The notes under the pieces: model-generated
What the model was told of the DNA's origin: nothing
The model's database searches: none
Seen by the model: only the letters and a program-made list of their open reading frames with translations
Translations under genes and position numbers: made by a program
NCBI GenBank assembly: GCA_002383665.1
Contig: DFZI01000022.1
Coordinates: 1 to 7,958 of the forward strand
Length of the DNA: 7,958 nucleotides
Reading direction: 5' to 3'
Source: Dehalococcoidia bacterium UBA4060
Lineage (GTDB): Bacteria; Chloroflexota; Dehalococcoidia; GIF9; UBA5629
Shown: positions 1 to 4,823 of the stretch, in pieces
Numbering within the stretch: the first letter of the stretch is position 1
Layout of the letters: every line of letters starts with the position of its first letter

Positions 1-32
1 GTTTTCACTATTGTGCCTGGTGCATGCGGTGG

Positions 33-61
33 TCGGGGCTGAGGTATAGAATCAGCCCCGA
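33..61. repeat. Perfect 10-bp inverted repeat (hairpin)
   Basis: TCGGGGCTGA at 33-42 pairs perfectly with TCAGCCCCGA at 52-61 around a 9-base loop. There is no T-run on either side in either direction, so it is not a standard intrinsic terminator. Hairpins of this sort also occur near the ends of IS200/IS605 elements and in structured RNAs. The function is unknown. Confidence 0.7.
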
Positions 62-119
62 AAGTCAACAAAAATAGCCGAAGGGGGTGATAGCTTTCGA
101 AAGAACAACGGTTAAAAGG

Positions 120-198
120 TGCCGGAGACAATCGATGGTCGGTCATTAGCCTCCGGCAGAGAAGGTTTTTAGACAGCCTGATAGAGTATCTTCTTTTT
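120..198 (+). terminator. Possible tandem hairpin / weak terminator
   Basis: TGCCGGAG at 120-127 pairs with CTCCGGCA at 151-158 (8 bp, 23-base loop). It is followed directly by a weaker stem, 158-166 with 188-196, that includes G-T wobble pairs and ends in a T-run (194-198). The geometry is suggestive of an RNA 3' end read rightwards, but the loops are large and no upstream gene is visible in the window. Confidence 0.3.
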
Positions 199-319
199 AA
201 TGCATGGCCTCGTCTCCCAAGCAGTTGCAATGGGGATATCGTAAGATTTAATCCTTCTCGTTCTCACTGCTAATATCAGTAGGTAACCCAAAAACCGATG
301 ATGCTTCGGAGCACAAGTA

Positions 320-328
320 TGCTATAAT
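320..328 (+). promoter_or_regulatory. Extended -10 promoter of the vapBC-like operon
   Basis: TGCTATAAT is a perfect -10 hexamer (TATAAT, 323-328) preceded by the TG of an extended -10 element. No good -35 lies 16-18 bases upstream, which is usual for extended -10 promoters. Transcription would start near 335, giving a leader of about 20 bases that contains the ribosome binding site AAGAGG (344-349), 7 bases before the ATG at 357. A small dyad TGCT-TCGG-AGCA (302-313) just upstream could be part of an autoregulatory operator; this is inference. Confidence 0.6.
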
Positions 329-356
329 TTTGGCGATAGTAATAAGAGGTATAGAG

Positions 357-524
357 ATGGCTTCTCGTAATCAAAAGGTACTCGAAAAGAGCAAAGAAGT
401 TCAGAAGAGGCTGGCAGCTGTGGAGGCAGCCCGTGGTATAAGGCGGAAGATTGCTCAAGCCCATGGAACATTCCCCGAGATTAATTCCTTGATCCGTGAG
501 ACACGGGAAGGCTCAGCCTCCTGA
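357..524 (+). CDS. VapB-like antitoxin (short, no obvious DNA-binding domain)
   Basis: This 55-residue, highly charged, mostly helical protein is encoded immediately upstream of a PIN-domain toxin. The ATG at 357 is chosen because AAGAGG sits 7 bases before it. An in-frame TTG at 330 lies between the -10 box and the predicted transcription start, so it cannot be the start. The N-terminal two thirds look like a continuous amphipathic helix rich in K, R, E and A. The C-terminal GTFPEINSLIRETREG resembles the toxin-wrapping tail of small VapB-type antitoxins that partner PIN toxins (a family-level judgement). No AbrB, ribbon-helix-helix or Phd fold is evident, so autoregulation by the usual route is uncertain. 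The stop is 2 bases before the toxin start, as expected for a co-translated toxin-antitoxin pair. The role is inferred mainly from position. Confidence 0.65.
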   Translation: MASRNQKVLEKSKEVQKRLAAVEAARGIRRKIAQAHGTFPEINSLIRETREGSAS

Positions 525-526
525 CT

Positions 527-946
527 ATGGGCAAGGTGGTTGTGGATGCTAGCCTAGCACTTCATTGGGTGTTGCCAGATGAGAAGGAAGTTCAAGTTGA
601 CGCTCTACTAAACCAGTGGGCAACATCCCTTACCCAGATGTTAGTTCCACCTTTATTTTTATCTGAGATTACGAATGCCCTCTACCTATCAGTAAAAAGG
701 CATCGTATCAATCTGCAAGAAGCAAGGCTATCCTTAGCAACCATTATGCAGGTGGGAGTAGCAGTGACAGAGCCAACAGGGCTATATTCAAGAAGCCTTG
801 ATTTAGCCGCCGAATATGAACTAACAAATGCATATGATGCTCAATATATAGCGTTGGCCGAAAAAGAGGGTTGCGAATTATGGACCGCAGACGAGCGGTT
901 ATTTAAATCTGCTAAGCCATTACCATCCTGGCTCAGGCTGATTTAA
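527..946 (+). CDS. vapC: VapC-like PIN-domain ribonuclease toxin
   Basis: This 139-residue protein has the full PIN-domain acidic signature. D7 lies in VVVDASLALHW after the first strand, E47 in LSEITNAL, D104 in NAYDAQYIALAE and D122 in LWTADERLF. In this family these residues bind Mg2+/Mn2+ and cut RNA, usually tRNA or rRNA loops, to arrest growth. The length is normal for VapC (about 130-145 residues) and all four catalytic positions are intact, so the toxin looks active. It starts 2 bases after the antitoxin stop and relies on coupling, as there is no strong separate Shine-Dalgarno beyond purines at the end of the antitoxin gene. It presumably forms a complex with the 55-residue partner that blocks the active site. 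The specific RNA target cannot be told from sequence. Confidence 0.88.
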   Translation: MGKVVVDASLALHWVLPDEKEVQVDALLNQWATSLTQMLVPPLFLSEITNALYLSVKRHRINLQEARLSLATIMQVGVAVTEPTGLYSRSLDLAAEYELTNAYDAQYIALAEKEGCELWTADERLFKSAKPLPSWLRLI

Positions 947-1059
947 AGCTTTGATGACTATAGGATAAACACCCTCCCGAAACCATAAAGCTGTTTATCT
1001 CTGGCAAGCTGTGAGGTGCTCAATAGCCTGTTTGCTCAGGGGAAGCTAATAAGCACAAA

Positions 1060-1095
1060 AATAGGGCAGGGGGATTCTAATCTCCCTACCCTATT
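1060..1095 (-). terminator. Strong intrinsic terminator for the minus-strand gene
   Basis: Bases 1060-1076 and 1079-1095 form a near-perfect 17-bp inverted repeat with one C-A mismatch and one G-T wobble; the innermost pairs would open to form the loop. Read on the minus strand the stem is followed by a T-run (complement of the A-run at 1057-1060). This is the expected layout of a rho-independent terminator 24 bases beyond the stop codon of the gene ending at 1120. It may also stop transcripts coming from vapC in the other direction, although there is no good T-run on that side. Confidence 0.75.
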
Positions 1096-1119
1096 GAGTT
1101 ATTGATGATGTTCGACCTA

Positions 1120-1356
1120 TTAAAAGTCAAAGAGTGACGGCTGCATCGCTTCGTGCTCGGCTTGAGCTGCCTCTGCCTTTTCTCTCCTCTCAGCTCTATC
1201 TCTTTCCAGTCTCGCTTGAGCGCAGCGCCCATGCAGCCACTCTTTGAGCCGATTGAGGTCTGCCCTCTGGTCATCAGTGAGCGATTCTACCTTGATATCC
1301 TGTGGTGTAAATGCTGCGAACATTGACTCACTAAAGGGGGGTTTTACCACCAACAT
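1120..1356 (-). CDS. Small charged protein with C-terminal clamp-binding-like motif
   Basis: The product is about 78 residues and of unknown family. The middle and C-terminal half (from LTDDQRADLNRLKEWLHG onward) is predicted to be one long helix rich in R, E, A and K, probably a coiled coil. The protein ends in QPSLFDF, which resembles the QLxLF pentapeptide that bacterial DNA-processing proteins use to bind the DnaN sliding clamp. The start is uncertain. The ATG at 1354-1356 has a GAGG 7 bases upstream, but that GAGG lies in the end of the adjacent IS21-type element. An internal ATG at 1321-1323 would give 67 residues, and a GTG at 1386 would start inside the element. The insertion may therefore have cut off the original 5' end. 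The well-formed terminator just beyond the stop supports a genuine gene. Replication, transposition or repair are possible roles, none shown. Confidence 0.5.
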   Translation of the reverse strand: MLVVKPPFSESMFAAFTPQDIKVESLTDDQRADLNRLKEWLHGRCAQARLERDRAERREKAEAAQAEHEAMQPSLFDF

Positions 1357-1440
1357 TGACCCACCTCGCCAGGATCTTTGACCCACCCGGGAAACGAATA
1401 AATTACCATTGTCGCAGAATCAGTAGAAAGGAGAGCGGCA

Positions 1441-2140
1441 ATGGCATACAAGGAGTTTTTTCGAGTGGAGATTACAGAAGTAATTCGTCAATGGCAGGCT
1501 GGGCGTGGTGTCAGGGAGATAACACGTTCAACTGGACTGGCCAGAAACACTGTTCGCAAGTACCTTATCATAGCGCAAAGCTGCGGCTTGACGCGTGATG
1601 GGCCATCACCCACTGAGTTCCAATTGCTTACCCTGGTACAGGTAAACAAGGTCTCCATGTCAGATATGCGTGACTGCCACTGGATTGCTTACCCTGGTAC
1701 AGATAAACAAGGCTGGACCGCGTCAGGTGGTGGTGCCCACTAACGCGGTGCTTGAGCCCTGGGGACACCAGATTGAGCACTGGCTCAAGCAGGATAAGCT
1801 GAAGCTCACCCAAATTCAGGAACTCCTGACTGGCCAGCAGTGTCTGGTATCTTACGCATCCCTGCGCCGTTTTGTGCGCAGGAAAGGCTGGGGAAAATGT
1901 GCACAGAGCACCGTGCGCATGGCGGATAGCGGACCCGGGGAGATGGCCGAGACTGATTTCGGCCGCCTGGGGCTGATATGGGACCCTCAAAGTAGCCGCC
2001 GGCGCCAGGCCTTGGGCATGGTAACTGTGATGGGCTACTCTCGCCACGAGTTTCTCTGGCCATTATTCGGGCAGAGTTTAACCGATGTTATGGAGGGGCT
2101 GGAGGCGACCTGGGCATTCTTTGGGGGCATTCCACTTTGA
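1441..2140 (+). pseudogene. istA: istA transposase remnant (frameshifted and truncated)
   Basis: The start (ATG 1441, with AAGGAG at about 1428-1433) opens a typical IstA N-terminus. Its helix-turn-helix lies in the stretch GRGVREITRSTGLARNTVRK. The frame is lost in a 61-bp partial duplication around 1623-1712 and resumes in the next frame, giving NKAGPRQVVVPTNAVLEPWG through the SLRRFVRRKGW segment to the integrase core. The core shows AETDFGRLG, with the first catalytic aspartate at codon 1955-1957, and ends at TWAFFGGIP. Removing 61 bases gives one continuous reading of about 212 codons. A normal IstA has about 400-530 residues. Everything after the first catalytic aspartate region, including the other two acidic residues, is deleted, and a TGA at 2138-2140 follows at the junction. 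The gene cannot encode an active transposase. Confidence 0.88.
1623..1712 (+). repeat. 61-bp-spaced direct repeat disrupting istA
   Basis: A 29-base sequence beginning ATTGCTTACCCTGG occurs at 1623-1651 and again at 1684-1712 with one substitution (G to A). The spacing is 61 bases, which is one more than a multiple of three, so the extra unit shifts the frame by +1. This matches exactly the change of frame seen between the two istA pieces. The 32 bases between the copies (1652-1683) have no second copy here. The event is therefore not a simple perfect tandem duplication. Confidence 0.85.
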
Positions 2141-2279
2141 TGATCCCATCCTGGGCAATAGTGCCCTTGACCGTCTGGCCAATGCCAGCTACCAGATTGT
2201 CATTGAGGGTACCAGCTACCGGGAGAGGCTTTCCCCACATCGCAGAAAGGAGGAATTGACGACTATGACCATTAAGTGA
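2136..2279 (+). pseudogene. istB: istB C-terminal remnant
   Basis: From about 2136 the third frame encodes roughly 47 residues, FDDPILGNSALDRLANASYQ followed by a short basic tail. This matches the end of IstB, the AAA+ helper ATPase of IS21 elements, whose C-terminus typically reads as 'D...ILDRL...' followed by a short strand and a basic tail. Intact IstB is about 250 residues; the Walker A and B motifs and all of the ATPase core are missing. The piece directly abuts the broken istA at about 2135, so one internal deletion removed the second half of istA and most of istB. The frame is open leftwards into istA sequence, but this is a chance fusion frame and I do not annotate it as a gene. Confidence 0.8.
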
Positions 2280-2394
2280 TACAAACTATTCAACCGGGTG
2301 GGTCAATGTCTGTGGCAAGGGGTGGATCATAGATGGACGTTATTGACAATTTGGCACTAATAGTAGCCAAGTAAGATCTGATGATAAATTATAC

Positions 2395-2880
2395 TTATAG
2401 AATGTATTCACTACTGTTTTTGTAGTGTTGGTATGACTCCTCGGGGCCAACGGACATTGTAATTTTAACTGGAATTACTTTTAAGTCACCTTCATATTCT
2501 GACCAAGCTTCAGCCTTCCTAATCTCACTTGCTTTTGTTGCCACTGTAATAATCTTTGTTGTACCTGGGATTAGTTCGTCTATCATAAAGATGGCATAGT
2601 TCCCTACAGGGCCACCCTCTACAAGTCGTACTTTATCACCAATAACAAATTTATAATCGGTAATATTATTAGTAGTACCGATCGATATTTTTACCCTATC
2701 AATCTTCTTTCCAGTATTGTGGGCCTGTATAATAATACTATCCTCATGCTTCTCAACATAAACTGAAGTATCCGGATGTTGAGTAGTCCATATTTGAATA
2801 AGTCTTTCGCCTCCTAGTGTTAATGGGATAGTTATTGCGCAAGTTACTAGAATCAACACAATATCTCGTAATTCGATCAT
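2395..2880 (-). CDS. Membrane-anchored protein of unknown function
   Basis: This 161-residue protein is of no family I recognise. Residues 5-23 (around IVLILVTCAITIPLTLGG) form one hydrophobic helix after a short N-terminus, so it looks like a signal anchor with the rest outside the cytoplasm. The remainder alternates short beta-type strands and turns (VYVEKHEDSIIIQAHNTGKK and onward), suggesting a small beta-rich domain, perhaps immunoglobulin-like. No catalytic motif or cysteine cluster is visible; the only cysteine is inside the membrane helix. The ATG at 2880 follows a purine-rich AAAAGAAAAAG rather than a strong Shine-Dalgarno. Base composition is clearly more AT-rich than the IS21 element next to it, which fits separate origins. 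It is divergent from arsR, with about 235 bases between the starts, and there is no evidence of a link to arsenic resistance. Confidence 0.7.
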   Translation of the reverse strand: MIELRDIVLILVTCAITIPLTLGGERLIQIWTTQHPDTSVYVEKHEDSIIIQAHNTGKKIDRVKISIGTTNNITDYKFVIGDKVRLVEGGPVGNYAIFMIDELIPGTTKIITVATKASEIRKAEAWSEYEGDLKVIPVKITMSVGPEESYQHYKNSSEYIL

Positions 2881-3078
2881 CTTTTTCTTTTTTTCAGCTT
2901 TGCAGCCATTGGTTATTTACTTGACTTGCTCCCTAAGAATTGATCCATTAGCACAATTATATTGGTAGTCTCAATTAAAGCCTTTCTATCGTAACAGCAT
3001 ACTCCAATATGATTTGTATTTCAATAAGACCACGCGTGTCAACTCATATAGAAATGTTACCGAAGAGGAGTGGTTCAC

Positions 3079-3109
3079 TTGACAAAGAATGTGCTGTGTG
3101 TGATATACT
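3079..3109 (+). promoter_or_regulatory. arsR promoter (consensus -35, extended -10)
   Basis: TTGACA at 3079-3084 is a perfect -35. TATACT at 3104-3109 matches five of six -10 positions and is preceded by TG at 3101-3102 (extended -10). The spacer is 19 bases, longer than ideal, which is typical of promoters controlled by regulators that bind or distort the spacer or start region. The expected transcription start is about 7 bases past the -10, that is at 3116, the A of the arsR ATG. The candidate operator overlaps the last base of the -10. Confidence 0.75.
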
Positions 3110-3122
3110 CGAAATATGTCGA
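3109..3122. promoter_or_regulatory. Candidate ArsR operator 1
   Basis: TCGAAATATGTCGA is a 14-bp palindrome with one mismatched pair. It covers the end of the -10 box, the predicted start of transcription and the arsR ATG (3116-3118). A perfect version occurs at 3464-3477. SmtB/ArsR-family repressors bind dyads of this size over their own promoters and release them on metalloid binding, so autorepression is the natural reading. An outer dyad CTCGA...TCGAG (3108-3112, 3127-3131) also brackets the site. Confidence 0.65.
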
Positions 3123-3445
3123 ATTATCGAGATGTTGAGGCACAGCGCTACGCAGATATCTTCAAAGCGCTTTCAAATCCCTACAGGGTCAAAATATTCA
3201 TGCGGCTGGCAAGCTGCTGTGGTGAGGGAAGCTCCTGGGATGAACATGGTCAGATATGCGAGTGCGTTGGCGTGCTGGGCAAGGACCTGGGTATAGCGTC
3301 ATCCACTGTTTCTCACCATATAAAGGAACTGCATCGCGCTGGATTGATAAAAATAACCCGGCAGGGCCAACGTACAGTGTGTAGTGCTGACCCGGCCGTA
3401 ATCGACTCCATCCTGTCGTTTTTCGGAGCAGAGGTACACATTTAA
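3116..3445 (+). CDS. arsR: ArsR-family metalloid-responsive repressor
   Basis: This 109-residue winged helix-turn-helix repressor is of normal length for the SmtB/ArsR family. The N-terminal RYADIFKALSNPYRVKIFMR is the classic opening helix pair, and the recognition helix lies at about 62-78 (SSTVSHHIKELHRAGLI). Candidate As(III)/Sb(III) ligands are C34-C35 and C48-x-C50. The latter aligns with C32 and C34 of the E. coli ArsR motif CVCDLC, while the third cysteine of that motif is absent; C34/C35 or C89 may supply the third thiolate. The start is firm: the frame is closed by TGA at 3101-3103 and the only upstream-compatible codon is ATG 3116. No Shine-Dalgarno precedes it, and the promoter predicts a leaderless transcript. 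It is the first gene of the arsenic operon. Confidence 0.92.
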   Translation: MSNYRDVEAQRYADIFKALSNPYRVKIFMRLASCCGEGSSWDEHGQICECVGVLGKDLGIASSTVSHHIKELHRAGLIKITRQGQRTVCSADPAVIDSILSFFGAEVHI

Positions 3446-3463
3446 AAAATTATGCCTAATTTC

Positions 3464-3477
3464 TCGAAATATTTCGA
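3464..3477. promoter_or_regulatory. Candidate ArsR operator 2
   Basis: TCGAAATATTTCGA is a perfect 14-bp palindrome between arsR and the next gene, differing by one base from the site over the arsR start. A TATAAT lies just downstream (3480-3485), but a start point 7 bases further would fall beyond the Shine-Dalgarno at 3487-3491, and no good -35 is seen. The site may control an internal promoter, or act as a second binding site or roadblock within the operon. Confidence 0.6.
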
Positions 3478-3497
3478 AATATAATTGGAGGTATCCA

Positions 3498-4067
3498 GTG
3501 AACAGGCATTCAACAGATAGCAACATATCGAGCCGGTGGTGGAAGGTCGGGGTGTGTGTGATAGTTGTATTAATGATAGTTGGTGCCGTGATTTATACTT
3601 TAATGCCCCGGACGCCAACAAGCTCGAATGCAACAAATCCAAATGGAACAAGTTCAAATGCACCTGCGAGTACAGTAAATGAATCCTCCATAGGTGGGGC
3701 AGATGAATTAAACTGGGTCAATAATCTAAGTTCGAAGTTTGAGAATAATGATTTCATTTTTGTAATCTTCTCTGATAATGATGATGTTACTCAACAAGTA
3801 GAGCAGACGGTCAAATCCGCCATTGAAAAAATCAAGCAAAATGGCACTGTCATTGAGTCAGTGACCTTGAGCTCCACCGACCCTGAATTTAAGGCTTCAT
3901 TAGAACGTCTTGCCATACAAAAGTTACCCGCTGTCTTATTAATGGCCCCCTCTGGCTAGGGGACGATTGTTAAGGGTGATGTCACAGAGACCAAACTATT
4001 GAGTGCATATGTCGCCCAGTTAAAGACGTGCGCCCCTTGCGATCCTGGCTGCTGTCCGGGGCAATGA
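3498..4067 (+). CDS. Membrane-anchored thioredoxin-fold protein with Cys-rich tail, interrupted by in-frame TAG
   Basis: The GTG at 3498 has GGAGG 6 bases before it. Residues 14-36 are one membrane helix (WKVGVCVIVVLMIVGAVIYT), followed by a Ser/Asn/Thr/Pro linker to about 66 and an extracytoplasmic thioredoxin-like domain (FIFVIFSDNDD, long helix, QKLPAVLLMAP with the cis-proline). The usual CxxC is absent at the active-site position. A TAG at 3957-3959 interrupts the frame after residue 153, yet the same frame continues sensibly: GTIVKGDVTETKLLSAYVAQ finishes the fold, and the tail reads KTCAPCDPGCCPGQ before a TGA at 4065-4067. That C-x2-C-x3-C-C tail looks built for soft metals or As(III). 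Read through, the protein has 189 residues and ends 4 bases before the next gene. Options are a recent amber mutation, natural read-through or pyrrolysine, or a sequencing error. I do not know a validated name for this family. Confidence 0.7.
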
Positions 4068-4071
4068 GATT

Positions 4072-4773
4072 GTGATGGAAGAATGGATTAAGCAGGTTTT
4101 TGAAGCGCCCGAGTTTGGGCTTATGGCTCTTCCCGCCGGACTGCTATTCGGGCTGGTGACATCGTTCGCCTGCATTGGGTGCTCGGCTCCATTGATCGCA
4201 GCTGTTATAGGTTATGCAGGGTCTCAGGAAGCCAACCAGCGGCGTGAAACATTCTTAATAGCTGGCTTCTTTATGCTGGGGACTGTATTTGCCTTCTCGG
4301 CTGCAGGATGGGCTGTAGGGTTCATCGGACAATCAATGAGTGCATTCGGCTTCTGGGGGAAGATTGTCATTGCTATCTTGGCTATTTTCCTCGGTGTTGT
4401 GGCTCTTAATATAATCCCATTTCGCTTGCCTTCGCTCAGCCCGGCCTCGGGGAAATTACCGCCAGGGATGCTGGGAGCCTCTTTGTTCGGCTTGGGAGTG
4501 GGCGTTGTGAGCGTAACCTACACGATGGGATGTTGCGGTCCCGTGCTGCTCCCGGTTGTGCTTGGTGTTGCTGCCTTAAAAGGCGAGGGAATATGGGGCG
4601 CCCTGATACTCGCTGTATTTGCTATTGGCTATGGCCTACCTCTCATGGCAGCAATTCTTGGCATAGGCATTGGCAAGTCGGCTAATTTTTTTCAGAAGAT
4701 TGCAGGACCTATCCAGAAGTTTTCAGGAGTTCTGCTGATTGCGGCAGGTATCTGGCTCCTGTTTACGCTCTAA
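4072..4773 (+). CDS. DsbD/CcdA-like (ArsG-type) six-helix membrane protein
   Basis: This 233-residue protein has about six membrane helices (roughly 17-44, 59-83, 95-113, 133-162, 172-198 and 213-232). Cysteines in the first helix (C34-x2-C37, FACIGCSAPL) and the fourth (C154-C155, TMGCCGPVLLPVV) sit where DsbD/CcdA transporters carry the cysteine pair that moves reducing power across the membrane. Proteins of this type in arsenic operons have been described as ArsG, an efflux permease for trivalent aromatic arsenicals. That assignment is from family knowledge and is not proven for this protein. The GTG at 4072 is immediately followed by ATG at 4075; either may start. No strong Shine-Dalgarno is present, and the gene begins 4-7 bases after the read-through end of the previous frame, which suggests translational coupling. 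With no ArsB or Acr3 gene in view, it is the best candidate membrane partner for ArsA. Confidence 0.8.
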   Translation: MMEEWIKQVFEAPEFGLMALPAGLLFGLVTSFACIGCSAPLIAAVIGYAGSQEANQRRETFLIAGFFMLGTVFAFSAAGWAVGFIGQSMSAFGFWGKIVIAILAIFLGVVALNIIPFRLPSLSPASGKLPPGMLGASLFGLGVGVVSVTYTMGCCGPVLLPVVLGVAALKGEGIWGALILAVFAIGYGLPLMAAILGIGIGKSANFFQKIAGPIQKFSGVLLIAAGIWLLFTL

Positions 4774-4823
4774 ATAATTACAGGTAAATATATTTTCCGG
4801 CTTTGCCGTGTAAGGAGTTTAAT

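Larger units (their letters stand above)
1..356. other. Gene-free left edge with hairpins
   Basis: I see no convincing coding sequence here. Short open frames run in from the left edge (one stops at 75-77), and one could be the tail of a gene cut off by the window, but none is recognisable. The stretch holds three structured spots: a perfect GC-rich hairpin at 33-61, the 10-bp palindrome CTTTCGAAAG at 94-103, and a pair of adjoining hairpins between 120 and 196 ending in a T-rich run. The right end carries the promoter of the toxin-antitoxin operon. I compared it by memory with common riboswitches, tmRNA, SRP RNA and tRNAs and found no match. It could be the 3' end of a mobile element or a small RNA, but neither is shown. 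Confidence 0.6.
1358..2329 (+). mobile_element. Decayed IS21-family element, internally deleted
   Basis: Both ends carry the multiple short terminal repeats typical of the IS21 family. At the left, TGACCCACC begins at 1358 and TTGACCCACC recurs at 1378-1387. At the right, in inverse orientation, GGTGGGTCAA is at 2297-2306 and GGTGGATCA ends at 2329. Aligning the left end with the inverted right end gives good matching over about 35 bases with a small gap. Between them are a frameshifted istA start and the tail of istB, so the element is only about 0.97 kb against roughly 2-2.5 kb for intact members. No clean target duplication is visible next to these ends. It cannot move by itself, but its ends could still be substrates for an IstA/IstB supplied elsewhere. 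Confidence 0.8.

Noticed and set aside
1..77. C-terminal end of a gene entering from the left
   Set aside because: All three plus frames end quickly, and the residues before the stops match nothing I can name.
1623..1712. Short direct repeats as a CRISPR array
   Set aside because: Only two copies occur, and they lie inside a transposase reading frame; a duplication explains them.
1628..2063. Antisense open frames of 85-139 codons over the istA remnant
   Set aside because: The Pro/Arg/His/Gly-rich composition is typical of antisense frames of a moderately GC-rich gene, with no start signals.
2351..2370. TTGGC...GCCAA hairpin after the minus-strand membrane protein gene
   Set aside because: The stem is 5 bp with no T-run in the direction of transcription.
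3009..3296. Open frame of about 95 codons overlapping the start of arsR
   Set aside because: It runs through the arsR promoter and the first half of arsR in another frame and has no family resemblance. arsR explains the sequence.
3480..3485. TATAAT before the thioredoxin-like gene as a full promoter
   Set aside because: No convincing -35 is present, and the implied start would remove the Shine-Dalgarno at 3487-3491. It is noted only as context for the second operator.
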